A stretch of 64,000 nucleotides of DNA from NCBI RefSeq assembly GCF_003057885.1, contig NZ_QAGK01000001.1:434001-498000 (forward strand), written 5' to 3'. Each line of letters starts with the position of its first letter. The first letter of the stretch is position 1. This DNA is from Oceaniglobus ichthyenteri. Lineage in GTDB: Bacteria; Pseudomonadota; Alphaproteobacteria; Rhodobacterales; Rhodobacteraceae. Made by a program: the position numbers and the translations under genes. Positions 33,467 through 41,985 of this stretch are shown here, one piece after another. Below the pieces are notes generated by a model. It was not told the origin of the DNA, ran no database searches, and saw only the letters and a program-made list of their open reading frames with translations.

Positions 33467-34363
33467 TCAGGATGCGGTCAGCATTCCTTTTTCACGGGCC
33501 GATTCCTGCATCCGCTTTTGCAGTTTTTCAAATGCGCGCACTTCGATCTGGCGGATCCGTTCGCGGCTCACGTCGTACTGGCCCGACAAATCCTCAAGAG
33601 TGACAGGCTGATCCTTTAGCCGACGCTGCATCAGAATGTCTTTTTCACGATCGTTCAACACATCCATCGCATCCATCAACAAGGCGCGGCGCGTTTCCAG
33701 TTCGTCACGCTCTTCATAATCACCGGCCTGATCGGCGTCTTCGTCTTCCAGCCAATCCTGCCATTGCGCGGCCCCTTCGCCGTCTTGCGAAATCGTCGCG
33801 TTCAACGAGGCATCGCCACCCGACATACGGCGGTTCATGCTGATCACTTCGGCTTCGGTCACGCTTAGGTCATGGGCGATTCTGGCCACGTGTTCGGGGC
33901 GCAAATCGCCGTCTTCCAGCGCGCCAATACGGGATTTCGCCTTGCGCAGGTTGAAAAAAAGCTTTTTCTGCGCGCTGGTGGTGCCCAGTTTCACCATCGA
34001 CCACGAGCGCAACACATATTCCTGAATCGATGCGCGAATCCACCACATCGCATAGGTCGCCAGACGGAACCCTTTTTCAGGATCAAATTTCTTGACCGCC
34101 TGCATCAACCCAACGTTTGCTTCTGAAATCACTTCGGCCTGAGGAAGGCCGTAACCGCGATATCCCATGGCAATTTTTGCCGCCAGACGCAGGTGAGATG
34201 TGACCATCTTGTGGGCCGCTTCGGTGTCTTCTTCCTCGGCCCAGCGTTTGGCCAGCATATATTCTTCTTCAGGCTCAAGCATCGGAAATTTGCGAATTTC
34301 CTGAAGATACCGGTTCAACCCCTGCTCGGGAGACGGTGCGGGAAGGTTTGCATACGTCGCCAT
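33467..34363 (-). CDS. rpoH: RNA polymerase sigma-32-type factor RpoH
   Basis: The 298-residue sigma factor has region 1.2/2.1 (GLNRYLQEIRKFPMLEPEEEYMLAKRW), region 2.4 (YAMWWIRASIQEYVLRSWSMVK), the RpoH box (QKKLFFNLR) and region 4.2 (LEDLSGQYDVSRERIRQIEVRAFEKL). The RpoH box marks it as a heat-shock sigma. Rhodobacteraceae usually carry two RpoH paralogues; this one resembles the RpoHI type, but I cannot compare them here. It directs transcription of chaperones and proteases. A candidate promoter lies 48 bases upstream. Confidence 0.92.
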   Translation of the reverse strand: MATYANLPAPSPEQGLNRYLQEIRKFPMLEPEEEYMLAKRWAEEEDTEAAHKMVTSHLRLAAKIAMGYRGYGLPQAEVISEANVGLMQAVKKFDPEKGFRLATYAMWWIRASIQEYVLRSWSMVKLGTTSAQKKLFFNLRKAKSRIGALEDGDLRPEHVARIAHDLSVTEAEVISMNRRMSGGDASLNATISQDGEGAAQWQDWLEDEDADQAGDYEERDELETRRALLMDAMDVLNDREKDILMQRRLKDQPVTLEDLSGQYDVSRERIRQIEVRAFEKLQKRMQESAREKGMLTAS

Positions 34364-34410
34364 GTGATTTCGCCCCTGTTCAGCGCCTTAATGTATCAAG
34401 GCTTAACATT

Positions 34411-34439
34411 CAGATAGTGAACGCATCGGTTCAGTTCAA
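34411..34439 (-). promoter_or_regulatory. Candidate promoter of rpoH
   Basis: On the minus strand TTGAAC and TATCTG are separated by 17 bases, 48 bases before the rpoH ATG. This is a sigma-70-like layout, which suggests housekeeping control of the heat-shock sigma. A GTGACA-CCCTT-TGTCAC repeat at 34499-34515 lies further upstream and could be a terminator for the pseudouridine synthase or an operator. Confidence 0.35.
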
Positions 34440-34533
34440 GATGCGTGTTCACCACCACTCTACAGCTTTAAGAACCTGCTTTGGGAAAAGATCCATAGGT
34501 GACACCCTTTGTCACAACCATATGAACCGTGTT

Positions 34534-35568
34534 TCAATCCGCCGGTTGGCGCAACACTTCGATCAAACGCGCCATATCTTCGGGAATATCGGATTGAAAC
34601 GTCATGTTTTCACCGCTTGCGGGGTGAATGAACCCCAGACTGGCGGCATGTAACGCCTGACGCGCAAACCCCTGCACCATCGCGACCGCCGCACCGCTTA
34701 TCGCCTTGGCCGATATCTTGCGCCGCCCGCCATAGGTTGGATCCCCGATCAATCCGTGCCCCACGTGGGCCATATGCACCCTGATCTGATGGGTGCGCCC
34801 GGTTTCCAACCGACAGGCCACCAAAGCGGCAACGCCGGGTGTGCCGAAACGATCCAGGGTTTCAACCCGTGTCACCGCGTGCCGCCCGCCCTGAAACAAC
34901 ACCGCCTGACGCTGTCGGTCGGTCTTGTGGCGGGCCAGATGGGTGGTGATTTTCATGATGTTGCCCGGTTCAAACGAAACGCCGCGCGTGCCGTGCAACC
35001 GCGGGTCTGACGCTTCGGGCACGCCATGACACAGGGCAAGATAATGGCGCCGGGCGCTGTGCGCCTCAAACTGTGCGGCAAGCCCGTGATGCGCACGGTC
35101 ACTTTTGGCCACCACCAACAGCCCGCTGGTGTCTTTGTCGATCCGGTGCACGATGCCGGGGCGTTTTTCACCGCCGACCCCCGACAGATTGCCACCGAAA
35201 TGATGCAACAGTGCATTGACCAACGTGCCCTTTGGCGATCCGGGCGCGGGATGCACCACCATGCCCGCCGGTTTGTCGATCACGATCAAATCATCGTCTT
35301 CATGCAGGATCGTCAGGGGAATGTCTTCGGGGCCAATATGGCTGTCTTCGGCAACAGGCACCGTGATTTCGACCACGTCGCCCGCCGCGATCCTGGCCTT
35401 TTGATCGGTACACACCGCCCCATTCAACCGCACCGCGCCCTCGGCAATCAGCCGGGCCAGGCGCGAGCGTGACAGATGCGCGCCCTCTGGCACGTCACGC
35501 GCCAGTGCCTTATCAAGCCGGGGGGGCGGCGCGGCCGCAATCACGACCGACAGGGAAGTTACAGCCAT
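34534..35568 (-). CDS. RluA-family 23S rRNA pseudouridine synthase (RluD type)
   Basis: The 344-residue enzyme has an N-terminal S4 RNA-binding domain (LSRSRLARLIAEGAVRLNG, about residues 31-49). The RluA catalytic core follows with the Asp in HRIDKDTSGLLVVAK and a C-terminal RTHQIRVHMAHVGH block. This layout fits RluD, which modifies helix 69 of 23S rRNA. The ATG at 35568 has GGAG upstream; the frame continues to 35646 but lacks a better site. Its start codon overlaps the start codon of the divergent DUF6476 gene by two bases. It lies upstream of rpoH on the same strand after 170 bases. Confidence 0.88.
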   Translation of the reverse strand: MAVTSLSVVIAAAPPPRLDKALARDVPEGAHLSRSRLARLIAEGAVRLNGAVCTDQKARIAAGDVVEITVPVAEDSHIGPEDIPLTILHEDDDLIVIDKPAGMVVHPAPGSPKGTLVNALLHHFGGNLSGVGGEKRPGIVHRIDKDTSGLLVVAKSDRAHHGLAAQFEAHSARRHYLALCHGVPEASDPRLHGTRGVSFEPGNIMKITTHLARHKTDRQRQAVLFQGGRHAVTRVETLDRFGTPGVAALVACRLETGRTHQIRVHMAHVGHGLIGDPTYGGRRKISAKAISGAAVAMVQGFARQALHAASLGFIHPASGENMTFQSDIPEDMARLIEVLRQPAD

Positions 35569-35869
35569 GGACAACACTCCGCTTGATCCTGAACAACAGC
35601 GGATGCTGCGATTCCTTCGCATATTGGTGACAGCACTGACCGCCACGATGCTGGGGGGGCTGATAATCCTGATCTATCTGTTTGTCACCCGTTTCCCACA
35701 GCCCACGCCGGTTTTGGCCCTGCCCGACAGTATTGCGTTGCCCGGTGGCACATCTGCCACCGCATTCACGCGCGGCCCCGATTGGCTGGCGGTGGTTGTT
35801 GGAAATGAGATATTGATTTTTGATTCCACCGGTCAAACCCTGCGCCAACGCATTGCGATTGGCGAATGA
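35567..35869 (+). CDS. DUF6476-type small membrane protein
   Basis: The 100-residue protein has one membrane helix (about residues 22-44, LVTALTATMLGGLIILIYLF), then a periplasmic part (LPDSIALPGG, then WLAVVVGNEILIFDS). It matches a small conserved family of Rhodobacterales (DUF6476) of unknown function. An AGGGAAG site lies about 8 bases upstream of the ATG, inside the divergent pseudouridine synthase gene. Start codons of the two genes share bases 35567-35568. Confidence 0.7.
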   Translation: MDNTPLDPEQQRMLRFLRILVTALTATMLGGLIILIYLFVTRFPQPTPVLALPDSIALPGGTSATAFTRGPDWLAVVVGNEILIFDSTGQTLRQRIAIGE

Positions 35870-36051
35870 CAAGGTTTCACAGCCTGCCCCGGAGCATTGC
35901 GAAATTGCGTGCCATTGACATGGGGGATGCCCCTGTCCCAGATATCAACACCTGCGCCACCCGTACCAATCCCCAACACCGCCGAGTTTGACATGCCCCC
36001 CATCGCCCCCCTTTCCCATAACGTGAGCGGCCCCCATGACGGGAAAACGTC

Positions 36052-36885
36052 ATGAGTCCGCGCCATTTGGGTTTGATCGGGTTCGGCGCCATCGGTCGCA
36101 CACTGCTGACCGCGCTTTGCGACAGCACCCAAGGCGCGCCTGAACGCGTCACCATTCTGGCGCGCCCCGCATCGGCCCAACGTGTCAGGGCGGCATTCGA
36201 TGCGATTGACGGGCTTGCCAACTGCGCGCTTACGATTGTTACAGATACAAACGCGCTAATGGGCGCGCGGCCTGACGTAGTTGTCGAATGCGCGGGGCAG
36301 CAGGCATTGGCCGGGTTTGGCGCTGAAATCGTGGGAAATGGCGTCGATCTGATCGTCGCTTCGGTCGGGGCGCTGGCCGATGATGCGCTGTTTATGGGGC
36401 TGCAACAGGCCGCAAAAACAGGCCGCGCCCAGGTTTTCATCCCCTCCGGGGCCATTGGCGGTATTGATGCGCTGGCCGCTGCGCGCCTGTCGGGGATCGT
36501 ATCGGTCAAATATACTGGCCGTAAACCGGCCCACGCCTGGAAAGGCACGCCTGCGGAAAACGTGTTGGATCTGAATACCTTGGCCGAGGCGACCGTATTT
36601 TTCACCGGCACCGCCCGCGAGGCCGCCCGCCAGTACCCCAAAAATGCCAATGTGGCCGCGACTTTGGCCTTGGCGGGCGCGGGCATGGACGCCACACAGG
36701 TGCATCTTATTGCCGATCCGGCGGTCAGCACCAACAGTCACGAATTTTCCGTTCTCTCAAATGCTGTCGATTTTACCATGCATCTGACCGGCAAACCTTC
36801 ACCTGACAATCCAAAAACATCTATGTCGACCGCGTACAGTTTGGCGCGCGCCGTCCTGAACCGCAGCGAAACGTTCGTGATCTGA
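36052..36885 (+). CDS. nadX: L-aspartate dehydrogenase (NadX type)
   Basis: The 277-residue protein has an N-terminal Rossmann motif GFGAIGRTLL, VVECAGQQA, IPSGAIGGIDAL, YPKNANVAATLALAG and the C-terminal STNSHEFSVLSNA segment that carries the catalytic His. This is the pattern of aspartate dehydrogenase, which makes iminoaspartate/oxaloacetate and can replace NadB in NAD synthesis. GGGAAAA precedes the ATG. It stands upstream of the PfkB-type kinase on the same strand, with 80 bases between. Confidence 0.85.
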   Translation: MSPRHLGLIGFGAIGRTLLTALCDSTQGAPERVTILARPASAQRVRAAFDAIDGLANCALTIVTDTNALMGARPDVVVECAGQQALAGFGAEIVGNGVDLIVASVGALADDALFMGLQQAAKTGRAQVFIPSGAIGGIDALAAARLSGIVSVKYTGRKPAHAWKGTPAENVLDLNTLAEATVFFTGTAREAARQYPKNANVAATLALAGAGMDATQVHLIADPAVSTNSHEFSVLSNAVDFTMHLTGKPSPDNPKTSMSTAYSLARAVLNRSETFVI

Positions 36886-36965
36886 ACGGTTCAACCCCGG
36901 CCCCGCCGTCTTGCAGGTAACGGTTTGCTCTGCCACACTGACGTTTTGTCTCGGGAGGCCGATCC

Positions 36966-37916
36966 ATGGCACAAACTCCAATCGTCACCCTCACGCTGAA
37001 CCCCGCCCTGGACATGAGCACGTCAGTCGGGACAGTGCGCGCCGGTCCGAAACTGCGCTGTGGTACGCCCCGGTTTGACCCCGGCGGCGGCGGGATCAAC
37101 GTCAGCCGGGTGATTGCGCGCATGGGCGGAACCAGCATCGCCTTTGCCGCCCTTGGTGGGCCAAGCGGCGCGCATCTTGCCGAACTTCTGACCGCAGAAG
37201 GCGTGAATTTTCTCGCGCTTGAGGCCCCCGGCCCGACACGCCAAAGCATGGCCGTAACCGAAAGCACGACCGGCAAACAGTTTCGCTTTGTCATGCCCGG
37301 CCCCGAATGGACAGACACACGAATCGCCGCATCGGTTCAGGCAATCAGAAACGCCATGCCAAAGGGCGCGCTTTTGCTGGTCAGCGGCAGCCAACCGCCC
37401 GGCTTTCCCGATGATTTCGTACTGACCCTGACCAAGGCCGTGGAAGGCCACGCGGCGGTTTTGCTGGACACATCCGGCGCGCCGCTGTTCCGGGTTGCGG
37501 CCACCGACGGGGCCGGATTGCACCTGTTGCGGATGAACGCCGACGAGGCCGAAGAATTGGCCGGCACGCCCTTGCACACCATCGCCGAGACGGCGGATTT
37601 TGCGGCCGGTCTGGTGGCACGGGGTGTGGCAAAAACCGTCATCATTGCGCGCGGCGCCGAAGGATCGGTTCTGGTGTCGCCACAGGGGCGTTGGTTTTGC
37701 CACGCGGCGGATGTGGCCATCAAAAGCAAGATCGGCGCCGGCGACAGCTTTGTGGCGGGTTACATTCTGGCCACGGCACGGGGCGCGCCGCCGGATCAGG
37801 CGTTGGCACGCGGCGTTGCCGCCGCTTCGGCCGCGATCATGACCGAAGGAACAGAATTGTGCCGCGTCGAAGATGCCGAGGCCCTGATCGCCGCCTGCCC
37901 TGTCGGCCCGATCTGA
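36966..37916 (+). CDS. PfkB-family 6-/1-phosphofructokinase-type kinase
   Basis: The 316-residue ribokinase-fold kinase opens with VTLTLNPALDMS and has the GGGGINVSRVIARMGG substrate motif (about residues 39-54). The KIGAGDSFVAGYI block near residue 260 holds the catalytic Asp. The N-terminal pattern is of the 1-phosphofructokinase/6-phosphofructokinase II group. Substrate choice between fructose-6-P, fructose-1-P and tagatose-6-P is not possible from sequence alone. GGGAGG lies 8 bases before the ATG. It is convergent with the isochorismatase-type gene, only 5 bases apart. Confidence 0.8.
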   Translation: MAQTPIVTLTLNPALDMSTSVGTVRAGPKLRCGTPRFDPGGGGINVSRVIARMGGTSIAFAALGGPSGAHLAELLTAEGVNFLALEAPGPTRQSMAVTESTTGKQFRFVMPGPEWTDTRIAASVQAIRNAMPKGALLLVSGSQPPGFPDDFVLTLTKAVEGHAAVLLDTSGAPLFRVAATDGAGLHLLRMNADEAEELAGTPLHTIAETADFAAGLVARGVAKTVIIARGAEGSVLVSPQGRWFCHAADVAIKSKIGAGDSFVAGYILATARGAPPDQALARGVAAASAAIMTEGTELCRVEDAEALIAACPVGPI

Positions 37917-37921
37917 AAGCG

Positions 37922-38548
37922 CTATCTTTTGGCGTTCCGGGCGATGGCCAAGGCATCGGCAAGGCGGATCACTTCGCCATATTTGCTGTGAATATCTATC
38001 AGGTTGCTTTCATGCTGTTCCGCCGTGCGATCGGCCACGCAATCGCGCACCACGAAGGGCGGAAAGCCATAGGCCATCGCATCAACCGCGCTGGCCCGCA
38101 CACACCCGCTGGTGGTGCATCCGGCCACCAGCAACGTATCACACTGAGCCGCCGCCAGAACTGATGGCAATGACGTGCCAAAAAAGGCGGACGCCTGATT
38201 TTTGTGCAAAACCGTATCGGTTTGTTCGGAAAAACCCAGCCGCGGGTCAAGTTCGCAAGTGGCCGTGCCGCGGATCAGGGTGCGCAGTGAACTGCACTTT
38301 TCCCCCCAACGGCCCATATCCGACAGGTTTGCCAGATAGGAATTGATCGTGAAAATGATCGGCCCCGCCCCACGAAAGGCGGCGATCAATTCCGCCGTGT
38401 CGTTCACAGCCCCCGAACAATCCGACGCCAATGGGCTCAGCTCGGGTTCGGTAAACCCGCGCTGAAAATCAATCACCAGCAAAGCGGGGCGTTGCCCGGG
38501 TGTCAGCGTACCATCAAAACCGCCGCGAACATTATCAGAATTTTTCAT
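37922..38548 (-). CDS. Isochorismatase-family amidohydrolase (N-carbamoylsarcosine amidase-like)
   Basis: The 208-residue cytoplasmic hydrolase has the Asp-Lys-Cys triad of the family: Asp in LLVIDFQRGF, Lys in HKNQASAFFGT and the nucleophile Cys in CTTSGCVRASAVDAM (about residue 150). The CTTSGCVRAS block and DCVADR end resemble N-carbamoylsarcosine amidase and maleamate amidohydrolase. It starts 4 bases after the TRAP large permease stop and is the last gene of the TRAP operon, so its substrate is probably what the transporter brings in (inference). It should release ammonia from an amide or carbamoyl group. Confidence 0.8.
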   Translation of the reverse strand: MKNSDNVRGGFDGTLTPGQRPALLVIDFQRGFTEPELSPLASDCSGAVNDTAELIAAFRGAGPIIFTINSYLANLSDMGRWGEKCSSLRTLIRGTATCELDPRLGFSEQTDTVLHKNQASAFFGTSLPSVLAAAQCDTLLVAGCTTSGCVRASAVDAMAYGFPPFVVRDCVADRTAEQHESNLIDIHSKYGEVIRLADALAIARNAKR

Positions 38549-38552
38549 AGGA

Positions 38553-39851
38553 CTACCGAAGATTGGGAAGGAACAGTGCGATTTGCGGAAACGCGATCAG
38601 TAAAAGAATTGCCGCCAGTTCAATCAGAACGAATGGGATCGCGCCCCTGATGATTTGCGAAATGGATAAATCCGGCGCGATGCCTTTGATCACATAAAGG
38701 TTCAAACCCACCGGGGGCGTGATTACCGCCATTTCACACGTCAGTATCAGGATAACACCAAACCAGATCGGATCAATGCCCATGGCAACAATCACCGGCA
38801 ACAGAATGGGTGTGGTGATGACAATCATCGATACGATATCAAGAATCATTCCCACGATCAGCAAAAACAGCAAAATGAACGCGAGCACGATCCATTTTGG
38901 CTGATCCATGCCAACAACCCACATCACGATTTTTTGCGGAATCATGAGCCGGGTCATGACGTGGCCAAACATCAACGCCGCCGCAAGGATAAGTAGTATC
39001 ATCGCGCTGGTAATGGCGGTTGATCGCAAAACATCACGTACCAAAGCCAGGGTCAGTTCACGATAAATCGCCGCAACGAAAAAGGCACCAATCGCGCCAA
39101 TTCCCGCCGCTTCGGTCGGCGTGGCAATACCGAAATAAATCGTGCCAAGCACCAATAGTACAATTAAAACTGCTGCCCATATATCAAACAGCGCGCGCCA
39201 GCGTTCCCCCCATCCGATATTTTCGTCGCTGCGCGGTGCCATTTTCGGGCGAAACACGGCGACAAGGATGACATAGGCCATCATCATCAATGTCAAAAGC
39301 AGCGCTGGCAAAACCGCCGCCATGAATAATTTGCCAACCGATTGGCCTGCAACCTCGCCATAAAGGACAAAGCCAATGCTTGGCGGAATAAGCAGCGCCA
39401 ATGCGCCCGCCGCGGCGACGGTGCCGCCCGCCAATGATTGGCTATAACCGCGTTTCAACATTTCGGGGATTGCAAACCGCCCAACCGTTGCCGCCCCCGC
39501 CACGCTGACGCCGCTCATCGCGCCAAACACGGCAGAACTGGCCACGCTTGCCACACCAAGACCGCCCGGCAACCGGTTTGTCCAACAAGAAAACATGTTG
39601 AAAAGCCGTGACCCAATGCTGGTTTTGGCCATCACCTCGCCCATCAGGATGAACAATGGCACAGCCAACAACGAATAACTGACCAATCCGCGGTGCAACA
39701 CGTCTGGAATTGTTTCCAGATACCCGATGCCCCCGTAAAGAACAAAACCCAGAATACTGGCCACGCCCAAAGCTGCAAAAATTGGCGTGCACATGAACAG
39801 CAGGAAAAAGAATGTAATGACGACAAGGATGAATATTGTGGTTGGATCCAT
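38553..39851 (-). CDS. dctM: TRAP transporter large permease DctM
   Basis: The protein has about 432 residues and some 12 hydrophobic segments of the DctM/SiaM type, for example ALALLIPPSIGFVLYG, GIATPTEAAGIGAIGAF and ITPPVGLNLYVIKGIAPD. It should form the sodium-driven permease with DctQ. The start at 39851 (MDPTTIF) was taken because AAGGA lies upstream; an ATG at 39863 in frame would overlap the DctQ gene by 11 bases. It lies directly after DctQ and before the amidohydrolase. Confidence 0.85.
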   Translation of the reverse strand: MDPTTIFILVVITFFFLLFMCTPIFAALGVASILGFVLYGGIGYLETIPDVLHRGLVSYSLLAVPLFILMGEVMAKTSIGSRLFNMFSCWTNRLPGGLGVASVASSAVFGAMSGVSVAGAATVGRFAIPEMLKRGYSQSLAGGTVAAAGALALLIPPSIGFVLYGEVAGQSVGKLFMAAVLPALLLTLMMMAYVILVAVFRPKMAPRSDENIGWGERWRALFDIWAAVLIVLLVLGTIYFGIATPTEAAGIGAIGAFFVAAIYRELTLALVRDVLRSTAITSAMILLILAAALMFGHVMTRLMIPQKIVMWVVGMDQPKWIVLAFILLFLLIVGMILDIVSMIVITTPILLPVIVAMGIDPIWFGVILILTCEMAVITPPVGLNLYVIKGIAPDLSISQIIRGAIPFVLIELAAILLLIAFPQIALFLPNLR

Positions 39852-39852
39852 G

Positions 39853-40341
39853 TCAACGCTCATCCTTTTTGCGCAAACCGGCCAAAAGACGGCCCGCTGA
39901 AACCATCCCCAGCGCCGTTGCCCCCAGCGGTATCAGTAACAAAAGCGGCCATTTGGGAAAGTCCAACAATGATGCTGAGCGGTAGCCTTTGTCATATGCG
40001 GTAAACACCGAATGGATTCCGGCATAGATCAACGTAAGTGAAAAGATCATGATCGACAGTTCGGATATTATGGCCGAAATGCGCGCCATTACACCGCTTT
40101 TGCCATTCCTGAAATGTTCAAGAGCAACGTGGCGGTTCTCAATATGGGTCCAACCCAATGCCGACCAGATCATGACCGCCAGAATGTAAGAGCTTATTTC
40201 AACCGCATGCACACTGGGCGACTGAAGAACATACCGCGCAATCACGGCATAGGTGATAATCAGCATCAGCAGTAAAAGAGAAATCTGCGCAACAAATATG
40301 CCCGCAAAGTTAACGGTTCTGGCCCAGCGAGATACCAGCAT
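39853..40341 (-). CDS. dctQ: TRAP transporter small permease DctQ
   Basis: The 162-residue protein with four predicted helices includes the DctQ landmark AVMIWSALGWTHIENRHVALEHF. It supports folding and docking of the large permease. The ATG at 40341 has a GGA site 7 bases upstream; a TTG at 40353 opens the same frame but is less likely. It sits between DctP and DctM in the usual TRAP order. The stop lies next to the DctM start. Confidence 0.82.
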   Translation of the reverse strand: MLVSRWARTVNFAGIFVAQISLLLLMLIITYAVIARYVLQSPSVHAVEISSYILAVMIWSALGWTHIENRHVALEHFRNGKSGVMARISAIISELSIMIFSLTLIYAGIHSVFTAYDKGYRSASLLDFPKWPLLLLIPLGATALGMVSAGRLLAGLRKKDER

Positions 40342-40365
40342 CACAGCATCCAATTCTTTTGAAAT

Positions 40366-40390
40366 GCCGGATCGCCATTAACGATCCGGC
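40366..40390 (-). other. Intercistronic hairpin between dctP and dctQ
   Basis: A perfect 9-bp inverted repeat (GCCGGATCG / CGATCCGGC, 7-base loop) lies between the dctP stop and the dctQ start. No T-run follows. Like the ugp and glt hairpins it sits right behind the binding-protein gene. Confidence 0.55.
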
Positions 40391-40409
40391 GCTTGGTCAT
40401 ACCACCCGT

Positions 40410-41414
40410 TTATTGACGGGCCGTTTCGATAAGATCGAGATAGTCCTGACCGTTCCCTACTTTTTCCAGCCATTCTTGGGTTGCCGGGGCGGTGGCCGCT
40501 TTCATCTTTTCGATCTCTGCATCGCTGATCTGATGAATTTCCATGCCCTTTGATTCAAAATCGGCCAAGGCGCTTTTCATGAATTGCGCGACCATTTCAA
40601 ATGCCGTCTTGTCACGTTGTTTGGCGGCTTTGGTGATAATGTCCTGAATATCAGCGGGCAATGATTCCCATTTGTCCGAGTTGATCGAAAGGATCGACGT
40701 ATCAACCGCGAATGTCGCCAACGACAAATGATCGACAACTTCATACAGGCTGCGTCCGACCCCGGTCAGCAAAGGGCGCGGCGTGCCATCAATGACGCCA
40801 CGGTCAAACGACAGATATAGATCGGATGACGACATGCCGGTTGGCGATCCGCCCATCAGCTGAATCGCGCGGGCATCAATCGAACCGGTCGTCGCCCATA
40901 CCTTGTTGGCGATATCATCGATTGTCAGAATTGGATCTTTCTTGGAGTAAAATTCATAGGGGTCATAAGGGCCAACGCCCAAAACAACCGTGTTATGCTT
41001 TTCCCGCAGCTCTTGCGTCACCCCAAGATCCATCAGACCGGCATCCAGAACACGCTCAAGGTGATCAATGCTGCTGAACATGAACGGCAACGTGAAAATG
41101 CTGAGCGCGGGCACCGTGCCGCTGGGATAGGTGCCGGTCATATTCACCATATCCACGTCGCCGCGCGATACGGCGTCCAGCTCTTGATATCCATCATACA
41201 GCTGTGCCGAGTGAAAAACGTTGAATTTGACCCGGCCTTCGCTTTCGGTTTCGACCTGCTCAACGAACTGCTCAATCGGCTTCCACACATATTCATAGCT
41301 GGGTGGCAGATAGGTTGAGAAGGTAAGTTCGATCACGTCCTGCGCCGACGCAGCGCTTGTCGCTATTGCGGTTCCCGCGACCATGATGGCGCTTAGAAAT
41401 TTATGCCGTATCAT
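40410..41414 (-). CDS. dctP: TRAP periplasmic substrate-binding protein DctP
   Basis: The 334-residue protein has a Sec signal peptide (cleavage near SAASAQ, about residue 25). The DctP fold follows, with VNMTGTYPSGTVPALSIFTLPFMF and VWATTGSIDARAIQLMGGSPTGMSS. In most TRAP binding proteins an Arg or Lys in this second region binds the substrate carboxylate. AGGAGGG is spaced 8 bases from the ATG. It leads the operon and is separated from dctQ by a strong hairpin. The ligand is unknown, probably a carboxylate or a carbamoyl/amide compound handled by the linked amidohydrolase (inference). Confidence 0.85.
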   Translation of the reverse strand: MIRHKFLSAIMVAGTAIATSAASAQDVIELTFSTYLPPSYEYVWKPIEQFVEQVETESEGRVKFNVFHSAQLYDGYQELDAVSRGDVDMVNMTGTYPSGTVPALSIFTLPFMFSSIDHLERVLDAGLMDLGVTQELREKHNTVVLGVGPYDPYEFYSKKDPILTIDDIANKVWATTGSIDARAIQLMGGSPTGMSSSDLYLSFDRGVIDGTPRPLLTGVGRSLYEVVDHLSLATFAVDTSILSINSDKWESLPADIQDIITKAAKQRDKTAFEMVAQFMKSALADFESKGMEIHQISDAEIEKMKAATAPATQEWLEKVGNGQDYLDLIETARQ

Positions 41415-41985
41415 CCTGTTCCCTCCTATTTGGTGTACTAACCCTGGGCATCACCGCGGATCACGTCGCCTGTGCGTTCCGCCTCCCACAGCCCATGGCA
41501 CAGGTACAAATGACGCATAGGGAGAGGTTTAAAGCAAGATGATATTTCGATATTTTCAGTTATTTTTGATTGATACTTTGCATTCCAAATCTCGGAACGC
41601 TGATGTTGGGCCTTGAACAAATCCGGCGTGATACGAAATCTAACATCAATCGTCGGCTGATCAATTTGGCATACCAAATTGAGACATCTCTTGAATCTGC
41701 GCCACACGGGCCCGCTCTTTGCATTTGCATCCCCGATCCGCTTGGCCAATACTGCGCCAAGCTTCTCAAGGGGAATTTTACCATGCTTCTTTCCCGATAT
41801 TCGCCATACCCGTTCAGCCCGTCCAAGGGTAATTCGTGCGATCCGCTTGGCTCGGCGAAAGGGGCAACAGATATGATTATTTTGATACCTGAAGGCCAGT
41901 TAGGAACGCGCAAACGGATCGTATGGCAAACTGAGCGCGGCGCTTGCGCCTTCGATCACAGCACCGTGCAGATGGCCCAAATCGG
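41415..41985. other. 571-base regulatory interval between the TRAP operon and the racemase gene
   Basis: The interval separates two divergent units. It is more AT-rich than its surroundings and carries a 22-bp palindrome at 41661-41682 plus a related half-site near 41578-41591. Several open frames occur on both strands, one of them with a plausible composition (minus strand from 41749 leftward), but none has a ribosome site, a family match or consistent codon use. I therefore call no gene here, although a decayed regulator cannot be ruled out. Confidence 0.5.
41661..41682. promoter_or_regulatory. 22-bp operator-like palindrome
   Basis: The core TTTGGCATACCAAA is extended by TCAA and TTGA on the outside; 20 of 22 positions are symmetric, with only the two positions flanking the centre broken. 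The TTGG-N4-CCAA spacing resembles operators of GntR-family (FCD-type) repressors. A second, weaker TTTGCATTCCAAA site lies about 80 bases left. It sits between dctP and the racemase and could control both. No regulator gene is adjacent. Confidence 0.6.
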
